Of a stretch of DNA of 33,398 bases, positions 23,023 through 30,606 are shown one piece after another (the first letter of the stretch is position 1; the number at the start of each line of letters is the position of its first letter). Origin of the DNA: Acidobacteriota bacterium (lineage in GTDB: Bacteria; Acidobacteriota; Vicinamibacteria; Fen-336). The position numbers and the translations under genes are program-made. The stretch is taken from the NCBI GenBank assembly GCA_003223555.1, contig QHVM01000093.1, positions 31,234-64,631 on the forward strand, written 5' to 3'. The notes beneath the pieces are model-generated. The model saw nothing but the letters and a program-made list of their open reading frames with translations, ran no database searches and had not been told where the DNA came from.

Positions 23023-24125
23023 AATGCCTCCTTGTTCACGACGTACGGGACCTTGCCGGGCGAGCCATAGCGATTCTCCAGCACGTCGATCACCGCCTGG
23101 ACGGTGCGGCCGGCCATGCCCACGTCGGGATCGGGCGAGAGCCGCGTGGCCCGGGCGGCGGAGGCGAAATGATGGAACACCCGCAGCTTGAGCTTCAGCC
23201 GGTCGTCGCGCAGGGGGCTGTCGGGCGGCAGCGGCTCGTTCTCGAAGACGTCGAGGGCCGCCCCGGCGATCCAGCCCTCGAGCAGCGCCTTGGCCAGCGC
23301 GTTCTCGTCCACCACCGGCCCGCGGGAGGTGTTCACCAGGTAGGCGGTGGGCTTCATCATCTTCAGGCGCTGCTCGTCCATGAGGTGATACGTCGGCCAG
23401 TCCGACTCGCCCGGCCGGGTCAGGGCCACGTGCAGCGTCACGAAGTCGGCCCGTTTGAGCGCCTCTTCGAAAGCGACGTACTCGATCGCCTGCCGCCGCG
23501 GCGCCAGCCCTTCCCGATGCCGCAGCTCCAGGATGCGCCGCACGGACTCGACGAACCGGTGGTCCTGGAAGACGGGGTCGTGGCACAGGACGTCCATGTC
23601 GAAGCCGACCGCCTTCTTGATGAAGCTCTTGCCGATGCGGCCGGTGCCGATGACGGCCACGGTCTTGCCGGTGACCTCGTCTCCCAACCAGGGATGCCAG
23701 GGATGCCAGGTGGACCAGGTCCGCTCGCGCACCATCTGCTCGCTCGGCCAGGTCTTGCGGGCGGCGCAGCCCATGATGAGGAACGCGAACTCGGCGGTGG
23801 CGTCGGTCAACACGTCCGCGGTGTTGCTGAAGGGAATCTTGTGCTTGTTGGCCGCGGCGCGGTCGATGTTGTCGAAGCCCACCGCGTCCTGGGCCACCAC
23901 CTTCAGCTTGGCCGCCCGGCCGGCTGCGAAGACCTCCTCGTCGATCTTGTCGCGCAGGGTGGTGATGAGGGCGTCGACGCCGCCCTTGACCTTCTCCAGC
24001 ACGAGGCTCTTCGGCGGCGGCTCGATCTGGCCGTAGACCTCCAGGTCCCAGCCCTTCTGCCGGAGCCGGTCGAGCGCCTCCTGCCCGATGTCGCACGTGG
24101 CGAAGACGCGATAGCGCTCAGTCAA
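23019..24125 (-). CDS. D-isomer-specific 2-hydroxyacid dehydrogenase
   Basis: 368 residues. The Rossmann motif VAVIGTGRIGKS (G160 to G165) is followed by DMDVLCHDP, whose Asp after the second strand suggests NAD preference. Substrate residues fit the family: NTSRGPVVDE (catalytic Arg), DVFENEPLPP (Glu) and FHHFASAA near the C-terminus as the His block. An acidic insert and ELRHREGLAPRRQ between the domains make it longer than typical glyoxylate reductases (about 330). A nine-base tandem repeat near 23690-23710 encodes HPWHPW. Start TTG 24125 follows AAAAGG. The substrate could be glyoxylate, hydroxypyruvate, phosphoglycerate or another 2-oxoacid. It is coupled to the TPR gene by CTGA, and palindromic repeat copy 2 lies just upstream, between it and the aminotransferase. 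Confidence 0.88.
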   Translation of the reverse strand: MTERYRVFATCDIGQEALDRLRQKGWDLEVYGQIEPPPKSLVLEKVKGGVDALITTLRDKIDEEVFAAGRAAKLKVVAQDAVGFDNIDRAAANKHKIPFSNTADVLTDATAEFAFLIMGCAARKTWPSEQMVRERTWSTWHPWHPWLGDEVTGKTVAVIGTGRIGKSFIKKAVGFDMDVLCHDPVFQDHRFVESVRRILELRHREGLAPRRQAIEYVAFEEALKRADFVTLHVALTRPGESDWPTYHLMDEQRLKMMKPTAYLVNTSRGPVVDENALAKALLEGWIAGAALDVFENEPLPPDSPLRDDRLKLKLRVFHHFASAARATRLSPDPDVGMAGRTVQAVIDVLENRYGSPGKVPYVVNKEAF

Positions 24126-24135
24126 ACAATTGCCT

Positions 24136-24252
24136 TTTAACGCAGAGGACGCAGAGAAACGGAGAGGACGCGGAGGACCTTGGGGAACGACTGTACATTC
24201 TATTCATCCCTCTGCGTCCTCTTCGTTCGTTCTCCACGACCTCTGCGTTAAA
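24136..24252. repeat. Palindromic intergenic repeat, copy 2 (TTTAACGCAGAGG family)
   Basis: TTTAACGCAGAGG at 24136-24148 is perfectly inverted at 24240-24252. The left arm continues with ACGCAGAG, AACGGAGAGG and ACGCGGAGG; the right arm has CTCTGCGTCCTCTTCG and CTCCACGACC, so the whole 117 bases is an imperfect palindrome built of 9-11-base units like copy 1. The centre (GACTGTACATTCTATTCATC) is unrelated to copy 1. It separates the aminotransferase stop from the dehydrogenase start on the minus strand and could attenuate read-through. Confidence 0.85.
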
Positions 24253-24261
24253 GAGCCTTCG

Positions 24262-25385
24262 TCATGCTTCGATCAGTTGCTTGATGCGGCGCAGCGCTTC
24301 CTCGATGTTCTCCAGGCTGTTGGCGTACGAGAAGCGCAGGTGCCCCTCGCCGAACTCGCCGAAGGCGGTGCCGGAGAGGCAGGCGACCCCGGCCTCCTCG
24401 AGGAGCTTGTCGGCCAGGACGCGGCTCGAGAAGCCCGGGGACGCGCGCACTGGAAGCCGGGAATCGCCCGCAACCCGTCCAGGGTGGCGTCGCGGCGGCG
24501 GCGGAACTCGGCCACCATGCGCTCGACCGCCGACTGGTCCTCCTTCAGCGCGGCCACGCCCGCCATCTGGCTGAAGGTCGCGGTGCAGGAGGTGGCGTTG
24601 GTCTGCAGCTTGGCCACCACCTGGGCCATGGGCGCGGGCATGACGCCGTAGCCGAGCCGCCAGCCGGTCATCGCATAGGTCTTGGAGAAGCCGTCGAGGA
24701 CGATGGCCAGCGGCTCCATGCCGGGCAGGGCGGCGATCGAGACGTGCTCACCGTCGTAGAGGATCCGCGAGTAGATCTCGTCCGAGAGCACGGGCACGCC
24801 GTGCCGGGCCGCGGCATCGGCGATCGCCCTCAGCCCGCTCTCGGGGATCGTGCCTCCGGTCGGGTTGTGGGGGTAGTTCAGGATGATGAGGCGCGTCCGC
24901 GGCCCGACGCGGCTCACGAGCTGGTCCACGTCGAGGCTGAACGCCTGGTCCTCGAGCAGCCGCACGGGGACGGGGTTGCCCCCGATGTAGCGGATCATGG
25001 ACTCGTAGATCGGGAAGCCCGGGTTGGGGTAGAGGACCTCGTCCCCCTCGTCGATGAGGGCCAGGATCACGAAGAACAGGATCGGCTTGGCCCCCGGGGT
25101 CACCACCACCATCTCCGGCGTGGCCCGCATGCCGCGGCGGCGCGCGGTGTCCTCGGCGACGGCCTCGCGCAGCTCGGGGATGCCCGCCGAGGGGCCGTAG
25201 TGCGTCGCCCCCGCTTTCAGCGCGCGCACCGCGGCCTCGCTGATGTGGGGCGGGGTGTCGAAGTCGGGCTCGCCGATCTCCAGGTGGACGACGTTCCTGC
25301 CCCGCGCTTCGAGCGTGCGGGCGCGGACGAGGACCTCGAAGGCGGTCTCGGTCCCCAGCCGCGCCATCCTCTGCGACAGCCGCAT
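24262..25385 (-). CDS. Class I/II PLP aminotransferase, disrupted by internal loss and frameshift
   Basis: Fold type I aminotransferase of the aspartate aminotransferase-like branch: [24 protein letters not shown], a [15 protein letters not shown] loop, DEIYSRI, and [17 protein letters not shown] with the PLP lysine at residue 235. Reading is good to IPGFQCARP (about 24438). The next conserved block, in family members a GAFYxFPN stretch, is absent, and the homologous sequence resumes in another frame as [40 protein letters not shown], keeping the substrate-binding Arg and ending at TGA 24262. The frame change equals loss of 3n+1 bases. Read literally, translation continues out of frame to 24273 without that Arg and would be inactive. 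ATG 25385 has GGGAGG upstream. Transaminase family is certain; the substrate is not. Confidence 0.85.
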
Positions 25386-25517
25386 CCCCCCGCCTCCCGG
25401 GACGCCTAATGTATCCCAGTCTTCGACCGGCGGTTCAGGAGCGGGAGAAGGGACGAGGGCAAGCCGCGGCGGGACCGCGCCCCGACGCGCGCGATCCCGC
25501 CCGCCGAGAATGGACCG

Positions 25518-25938
25518 TCAGAACAAGAACCTCACCCCGACCTGCGCCTCGCGCGGCGGCAGACGCTGGCCGTGAAGATGTTGGGGATGTCCAGCACCTT
25601 GCTGCCGCTGGCGCCCGGCGCCCGCTGGCGTATCGCGAGCGTCGGATGGATGCCGAGGGTGGCGATGTTGTCCTCGGTCCGGGAGTACGTCATCTCGATC
25701 ACCTGCCCCAGCTCCGCGGTGGTGCTGCGCACGAGGGGCGCCTTCCCCACCACCTGCACCTCCTCGCTCATCGCCCCGACCTGCAGCGCGATGTCGAGCC
25801 GCGTCGTCTGGGCGATCTGGACCACGATCCCGCCCCGCAGGTACTTCTTGAAGCCGGACTGCTCGACCGTCGCCGGGTAGGCGCCCGGCGGCAGGAGGGG
25901 GATCGTGTAGAGCCCCTCGGAGCGCCCACCGAGCGCCT
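25518..25938 (-). pseudogene. Remnant of an Oar-like TonB-dependent receptor
   Basis: The fragment begins without a start codon at GLYTIPLLPPGAYPATVEQSGF (carboxypeptidase-regulatory-like fold), then GGIVVQIAQTTRLDIALQVGAMSEEVQVVG and the opening of a plug (LVRSTTAELGQVIEM). It then jumps to TYSRTEDNIATLGIHP, which resembles a late barrel strand, and IPNIFTAS. A frame change near 25567 leads to RLPPREAQVGVRFLF and a stop, a typical C-terminal beta-strand ending in Phe. So the 5' end and most of the roughly 800-residue barrel are gone, and only parts of both ends remain. It starts exactly where the GntR gene's TAG ends. It is not expected to be functional. Confidence 0.75.
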
Positions 25939-26691
25939 CTAGCCCGACCGTGCCCGGCGGCCTTCGTGACGGACCCGCCACTCGGCCGACGTGAGGCCAC
26001 GCAGCCGTCCCGACACCTCCTCGAAGCCGTAGCGGACGTGCGCGCGCATCGCGGCGTCGGCCCGCCCCGGATCGCCCGCAACCAGGACGCCCGCCAGCTC
26101 GGCGTGGAAATGCGGGGGCAGGGGCGTGCGGCGGCCGGCGACGTCGAAGAGCCAGTTCAGGATGAGGACGTGGTTGCGCTCGATCATCTGCCGGAGGAGG
26201 TCGCTGCCTGCGTGCTCGGCGATGTGCATGTGCAGCCGGACGTGATGGGAGTGGACCTTGAAGCCGAAGGCGGGATCGTCGCCCCGGGTGGCCAGGCGGA
26301 CGAAGAACGCGTCCACGTGACGGGCGAGGCGCCCCAGCTCGAGCCGCTGTCCCGGAGTGGCCCGCTCGGCGAAGAGGCGGGCCGATTGCGACTCGAGCGC
26401 CTCCCTCAGCTCGTACAGCTCCCGGACGTCCTTCTCGGTGGGGACGCGGACGCGGGTGCCGGCCCGCGGGCGGCTCTCCACCAGGCCGTCGCCTTCGAGG
26501 CGCCGCAGGGCCTCGGCGACGGGCACGATGCTCATCCCGAGCTCGCGGGCCAGGCGCCGGCGCGAGAGCGGAGTCCCGGGCCGGAGCTGGCCGCGGAGGA
26601 TCTCCTCGCGGATCGCGAGGTAGGCGCGGACGGCGAGGCTCACCCGGGAGGCGGGGGCCAGCGGCGCGCCCGGGGCAGGGGTCCTCGACAC
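25939..26691 (-). CDS. GntR-family transcriptional regulator (FadR/FCD type)
   Basis: 250 residues. The winged helix at about 20-85 contains REEILRGQLRPGTPLSRRRLARELGMSIVPVAEALRRLEGDGLV, the GntR signature. The C-terminal FCD domain (about 95-235) is all-helical with ELYELREALESQSARLFAE and His residues (VHSHHVRLHMHIAEHAGS and ERNH) that could bind a metal or a carboxylate ligand. It binds DNA as a dimer and responds to a small organic acid in known relatives; its effector here is unknown. GTG 26691 has AAGGAGG six bases upstream and a TATGAT box at 26715-26720. Its former target may have been the adjacent TonB receptor, now a remnant directly downstream. Confidence 0.92.
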   Translation of the reverse strand: MSRTPAPGAPLAPASRVSLAVRAYLAIREEILRGQLRPGTPLSRRRLARELGMSIVPVAEALRRLEGDGLVESRPRAGTRVRVPTEKDVRELYELREALESQSARLFAERATPGQRLELGRLARHVDAFFVRLATRGDDPAFGFKVHSHHVRLHMHIAEHAGSDLLRQMIERNHVLILNWLFDVAGRRTPLPPHFHAELAGVLVAGDPGRADAAMRAHVRYGFEEVSGRLRGLTSAEWRVRHEGRRARSG

Positions 26692-26714
26692 TCGGAGCCT
26701 CCTTGCGCTTCCGA

Positions 26715-26720
26715 ATCATA
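26715..26720 (-). promoter_or_regulatory. Putative -10 box (TATGAT) for the GntR gene
   Basis: On the minus strand GGCTATGATTC lies 24 bases upstream of the GTG, with AAGGAGG between. It matches the -10 consensus at five of six positions and shares the GGCTATNAT core with the boxes at 520-525 and 30607-30612. No good -35 is seen. Confidence 0.45.
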
Positions 26721-26788
26721 GCCAATCCGCCGGCCGGCTGCCGCGGTGAGCCCGTCCGCCGGCCGCCCCATCAGACCCGAGACGGAGC

Positions 26789-26794
26789 TAACAT
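26789..26794 (+). promoter_or_regulatory. Putative -10 box (TAACAT) for the sensor-like gene
   Basis: TAACAT ends six bases before the A of ATG 26800, the distance expected between a -10 box and a transcription start at the start codon. No Shine-Dalgarno lies in the gap. This would be a second case of a leaderless arrangement besides ppc. Confidence 0.3.
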
Positions 26795-26799
26795 CTCGC

Positions 26800-27351
26800 A
26801 TGCTCCCTGCCCTCCGGCTGGCCGCGGTGATGGTCCTGGCCCAGGCCGGAGCCGCCGCGCTGCAGGCGCGGGAGACGGCCTACGCGCGGCTGCCGCTGGC
26901 CGACCGGATCGGGAACGACCCCGAGCTAGTCAAGGCAATCGTGGCCAAGAACCAGGTCGTCGAGTCACCGGGCGAGATCCGGCGCATCGACGAGGAGTGG
27001 ATACGGAACCGCCGCTATCCCCTCCGAAAGGCCCTGACCTCGGGCCCGTGCGCGGACCGGCTGCGCAGGCTCGTCCGGGACGACAAGCTGGTGGTCGAAG
27101 CGTTCCTGATGGACGACCGGGGCGGGCTCGTGTGCGCCACCGTCGAGACCTCCGACTACTGGCAGGGGGACGAGGCCAAGTGGCAGAAGACCTACCGCGA
27201 CGGGGCGGCCGTCTTCGTCGACGAGCCGGCTCTCGACGCGAGCACGGGCACCTTCGCCGTGCAGCTCAGCCGGCTGGTGAGCGACGCGCACGGCAAGGTC
27301 GGCGCGCTCACCCTGACCCTGAAGGTGCCCCGCTCGCGCACCCGCCGATGA
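26800..27351 (+). CDS. Secreted PDC/Cache-like sensor domain protein
   Basis: 183 residues with a signal peptide (MLPALRLAAVMVLAQAGAAAL). The mature part, about 160 residues, reads as a single extracellular sensor domain of PDC/dCache character: an N-terminal helix (LADRIGNDPELVKAIVAKNQ), RIDEEWI, VEAFLMDDRGGLVCATVETSDYWQGDEAKWQKTY, and VFVDEPALDASTGTFAVQLSRLVSDAHGKVGALTLTLKV. In histidine kinases and chemoreceptors such domains are followed by a TM helix; here there is none and the protein stops, so it is a free-standing periplasmic module. ATG 26800 is chosen because the longer frame adds residues before the signal peptide. Its 3' end overlaps hemY by 44 bases on the opposite strand. The partner is unknown. 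Confidence 0.72.
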   Translation: MLPALRLAAVMVLAQAGAAALQARETAYARLPLADRIGNDPELVKAIVAKNQVVESPGEIRRIDEEWIRNRRYPLRKALTSGPCADRLRRLVRDDKLVVEAFLMDDRGGLVCATVETSDYWQGDEAKWQKTYRDGAAVFVDEPALDASTGTFAVQLSRLVSDAHGKVGALTLTLKVPRSRTRR

Positions 27352-28720
27352 GGCGTAACGCCGCGGCGGCGGCGGCCCGCCCGTCGCCGATGCAGTCGGG
27401 CAGGCCCGTGCCCCTGAGCCCCGCTCCGGCCAGGAACAGGCCGGGCCGGCCCGCCAGCCGCGCCTCGATCCGCGCCATCCGGTCGAGATGGCCGACCTCC
27501 AGCTGCGGGGTCCCGGCCGGCCAGCGGTAGACCCGCGCCAGCACCGGCGCCCCGCGCAGCCCCAGCAGCGGCCCCATCTCCTCGCGCACGGTCGTCAGCA
27601 GGCTCGCGTCGTCGCGCGCGACCGCTTCCGGATCGCGCCGCCCGCCCAGGAAGGCGCGGAGGAGGACGTGGCCGTCGGGCGCCCGGCCGGCGAACTTGCT
27701 CGAGAAGAAGCTGCAAGCGCTCGTGCGCAGGCCCTCGCGGCGCGGGACGACCAGGCCGTGCCCGTCGAGCGGATGAGCGACGTCGCTCCGCCGGTAGCCC
27801 AGCAGCACGGTGGCCGTCGAGACGAACGGGATCGCGGACAGCAGGCCGGCCAGCTCGCTGTCCTCGCCGGCCAGGAGGCTCGCCGCGCGCGGTGCCGGCA
27901 CGCAGAGGACGACCGCGGCGGCTTCGGCGCTTCCTCCCCCCGCCAGCTCGAGCCGGAAGCGGCCGACCGCCCGCGCCACCGACGCCACCGCCACCCCGGT
28001 CCGTAGCGCCGCGGGCGGCACCCGCTGCACCAGCGCCTCGACGAGCGCTCCGAGGCCGTGTTTCAGCGAGAGGAAGGCGCTCGAGCCGGCGGAGGCTGCA
28101 TCGGCATCACGCGCGGCCCGGAAGCCACGGATGAGGCTCCGGTGCCGCGCTTCCAGATGGGCGAAGCGCGGGAACGTGGCCTTCAGCGAAAGCCGCTCGG
28201 GATCACCGGCATGGATCCCGGCCAGCAGCGGCTCACCCAGCCGCTGCACCGCCTCCGGGCCGAGCCGGCGCCGCAGGAAGGCCGCGATGGACTCGTCACC
28301 GCCCCCGCCTCGCGGCAGCACGAGGTCCAGGCCCATGCGCAGCTTTCCCGGCCACGAGAAGAGCCGCGTGCGCAGGAGCGGACCGATCCGGGTCGGGATG
28401 CCGAGCACTCCTTCCGGCAGCGGGTGCAGCCGGCCTCGATGCAGGACGTAGACGGTGCGGGGGAGGGTCGTCGGCACGAGCTGATCCCCCAGGCCCAGCT
28501 CGCGGCAGAGGGCGATCCCGTCGGGCTTCTGGGCCAGGATCGAGTCCGGACCGGCTTCGACGAGGAAGCCGTCCGCGCGCTCGGTCCGGATGACCCCGCC
28601 CCAGCGCGGCTGTGCTTCGAAGAGGGTGAAGGGCGCTCCGGCGGCGGTCAGCTCGTAAGCCACGGCCAGGCCCGTGATGCCGCCTCCCACGACCGCGACC
28701 CCCGCCTCAGCGACCGGCAT
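27308..28720 (-). CDS. hemY: Oxygen-dependent protoporphyrinogen/coproporphyrinogen oxidase
   Basis: 470 residues. FAD dinucleotide fold at the N-terminus (VAVVGGGITGLAVAYEL), then FEAQPRWGGVIRTERADGFLVEAGPDSIL, the standard PPO/CgoX signature, and LAGAGLRGTGLPDCIGDGRAAA at the C-terminal FAD site. It oxidises the porphyrinogen by removing six electrons in haem synthesis. In a hemE-hemH-hemY order as in Bacillus, CgoX activity is possible, but protoporphyrinogen oxidase cannot be excluded. ATG 28720 lies within the hemH 3' end (14-base overlap). Because hemH has lost 3n+1 bases, its early frame now reads straight into this gene, so a 748-residue HemH-HemY fusion would be translated from the hemH ATG. 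The 3' end overlaps a convergent gene by 44 bases. Confidence 0.93.
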   Translation of the reverse strand: MPVAEAGVAVVGGGITGLAVAYELTAAGAPFTLFEAQPRWGGVIRTERADGFLVEAGPDSILAQKPDGIALCRELGLGDQLVPTTLPRTVYVLHRGRLHPLPEGVLGIPTRIGPLLRTRLFSWPGKLRMGLDLVLPRGGGGDESIAAFLRRRLGPEAVQRLGEPLLAGIHAGDPERLSLKATFPRFAHLEARHRSLIRGFRAARDADAASAGSSAFLSLKHGLGALVEALVQRVPPAALRTGVAVASVARAVGRFRLELAGGGSAEAAAVVLCVPAPRAASLLAGEDSELAGLLSAIPFVSTATVLLGYRRSDVAHPLDGHGLVVPRREGLRTSACSFFSSKFAGRAPDGHVLLRAFLGGRRDPEAVARDDASLLTTVREEMGPLLGLRGAPVLARVYRWPAGTPQLEVGHLDRMARIEARLAGRPGLFLAGAGLRGTGLPDCIGDGRAAAAAALRLIGGCASGAPSGSG

Positions 28721-29554
28721 GATGGCGGCGGACGAGGTCGGCCAGGGCGCGGATGAAGGTCGGTGAGACGTTGAGCGAATCGGTGCGGCCCAGGCCGAGG
28801 CCGCGCGTGCGCGCGAAGGCCCGGGCCTGGACGTCCCGATGGGCGCGACGAGGACCTGCCGCAGGCCCGCCGCCGCCAGCTCGGCCAGCGTCTCCTCGAG
28901 CGAAGGCCCGAGCCACGGCTCGGGGGTCCGGCCCGCGCTCTGGTACGCCTGCCGGTATCGCCCGAGCCCCGCTCGCGCGGCGACGCCGCGGGCCGTCGCC
29001 GCCACCTGCGCCGGGTAGGGATCGCCCTCCTGCACGACCCGCACCGGCAGGCTGTGGGCCGTGAAGACGACCTCGTCCCAGGCTGCTCGCGCCCGGGCCG
29101 AGCGCAGCTTCTCGGCGAAGGCCTCGAGCAGCTCCGGGTGATCGTGCCAGGAGTCCACGAAGCGGACCGTCATGCCGTCCGGGCGCGCGTGCTCCACCGC
29201 CTCGCGGTACTTGCCGACGCTCAGGCTCGAATACTGCGGCGCCAGGGGCAGGGCCACGATGTCGGTGACTCCCGCGGCGGAGGCCTCGCGCAGGGCATCG
29301 GCCACGAAAGGCCGCCAGTTCCTCATGCCGACGAGGACCGGCGTGCCGTCCGCCAGCTCTCGCTGCAGCGCGGCCGCCTGGGCCCGCGTGATGTCGGCGA
29401 GGGGCGACCGGCCGCCGACGGCGGCGTAGTTGCGCCGCATCTCCTCGACCAGCTCGGCCGGGGGCTCCCGGCCGCCGCGCACGAGCCGGAGGTACTCCGG
29501 CATCTGGTCGAGGCTCTCGGGAGTCCCGTGGGCGAGGAGGAGGACCCCCTTCAT
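28707..29554 (-). CDS. hemH: Ferrochelatase, disrupted near the C-terminus with its metal-site glutamate missing
   Basis: The N-terminal two thirds are a clear ferrochelatase: GVLLLAHGTPESLDQMPEYL, RYYAAVGG-like NYAAVGGRSP, GMRNWRPF, LPLAPQYSSLSVGKY, and TAHSLPVRVVQEGDPYP with the active-site His. The frame is good to VLVAPIG (28837). In relatives the next residues are FV(S/A)DHxExLYD, containing the essential Glu (Glu264 in B. subtilis). Here they are absent and homology resumes one frame over as DVQARAFARTRGLGLGRTDSLN through to TGA 28707. Matching the M. tuberculosis-type consensus gives a loss of 13 residues minus two retained bases, 37 bases. As written, the product cannot insert metal. 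ATG 29554 overlaps the hemE stop (ATGA). Either the gene is dead or the sequence is faulty here. Confidence 0.88.
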
Positions 29555-30597
29555 CCAGACCCGGCTCGTCGGGCGGCGTGGTCGTGAACGTGGTCGACGA
29601 CCGCCTTCACGTTGTCCACCGGCGTGGTGGGCAGGATGCCGTGGCCGAGGTTGAAGACGTGTCCGGGACGGCCCCCGGCGCGGGCCATCACTTCGTCGAC
29701 GCGGGACAGCAGCCGCGCGCGGGGGCCGAGCAGGGCGGCCGGGTCGAGGTTGCCCTGCACGCCCGCTCCGTCGCCCACGGCGCGCCAGCCCTCGTCGAGG
29801 GGCACGCGCCAGTCGAGGCCGATGACGTCGCCTCCCGCCTCGCGCTGGAGCGCGAGCAGGTGGGCGGTGCCGGTGCCGAAGTGGACCACCGGGACGAGGC
29901 CGCCCGCGCGGGCGAAGAGGGCCTTGACGTGGGGCAGGACGAACTCCCGGTAGTCGGCGGCGTCGAGGGCGCCGACCCAGGAGTCGAAGACCTGCAGGGC
30001 CTGCGCCCCCGCCTCGGCCTGTGCGCGCAGGTAGTCGCCGGCCACTTCGGCCAGCAGCCCGGCCAGCCGGTGCCACGCCGGCGGGTCGCCGTACATCAGG
30101 GCCTTGGTGGCGGCGAAGGTGGTCGATCGGCCGCCCTCCACGGCGTAGGAGGCCAGCGTGAACGGCGCGCCCGCGAAGCCGATGAGCGGCACCTTTCCTT
30201 CCAGCTCGCGCCGCACGAGCCGGATCGTCTCGAGCACGCTGCGCAGCTCCTCCCTCGGATCGAAGCGGCGCAAGCGGTCGACGTCGGCCGGGCTGCGCAC
30301 CGGGGCGTCGATCACCGGGCCTTCGCCCTCCGCGAAATGGAACGGCACGCCGAGCGGTTCCAGTGGCAGCAGGAGGTCGCTGAAGAGGATGGCCGCGTCG
30401 ACGCCCAGCGCCCGCACCGGCTGGAGCGTGACCTCCGCCGCCAGCTCGGGGGTGCGACAGATCTCCAGCAGCCCGTGGCGCTCGCGCACGGCCCGATACT
30501 CGCCCAGGTAGCGGCCCGCCTGGCGCATGAACCATACCGGCGTGCCGTCCACCGGCTGGCGCCGGCATGCCCGCAGGAACCGGTCGCTCTTGCCCAC
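29551..30597 (-). CDS. hemE: Uroporphyrinogen decarboxylase
   Basis: About 348 residues. The UroD signatures are all present: WFMRQAGRYLGEYRAVR (substrate-binding Arg), FSDLLLPLEPLG with the catalytic Asp, GFAGAPFTLASYAVEGG, and near the end NLGHGILPTTP. It decarboxylates the four acetate side chains of uroporphyrinogen III to give coproporphyrinogen III in the cytoplasm. GTG 30597 (VGKSDRFLRAC) gives the family's normal N-terminus; an ATG further upstream would extend through the divergent promoter region and reads as non-coding. No Shine-Dalgarno is evident, and TATCAT at 30607-30612 lies ten bases upstream. It leads the hemE-hemH-hemY operon, its stop overlapping hemH as ATGA. Confidence 0.95.
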   Translation of the reverse strand: MGKSDRFLRACRRQPVDGTPVWFMRQAGRYLGEYRAVRERHGLLEICRTPELAAEVTLQPVRALGVDAAILFSDLLLPLEPLGVPFHFAEGEGPVIDAPVRSPADVDRLRRFDPREELRSVLETIRLVRRELEGKVPLIGFAGAPFTLASYAVEGGRSTTFAATKALMYGDPPAWHRLAGLLAEVAGDYLRAQAEAGAQALQVFDSWVGALDAADYREFVLPHVKALFARAGGLVPVVHFGTGTAHLLALQREAGGDVIGLDWRVPLDEGWRAVGDGAGVQGNLDPAALLGPRARLLSRVDEVMARAGGRPGHVFNLGHGILPTTPVDNVKAVVDHVHDHAARRAGSG

Positions 30598-30606
30598 TCG
30601 TTGGCG

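Noticed and set aside
20878-24252. Insertion sequence flanked by the two palindromic repeats (composite element)
   Set aside because: The DNA between carries ordinary metabolic genes with coupled starts and no transposase.
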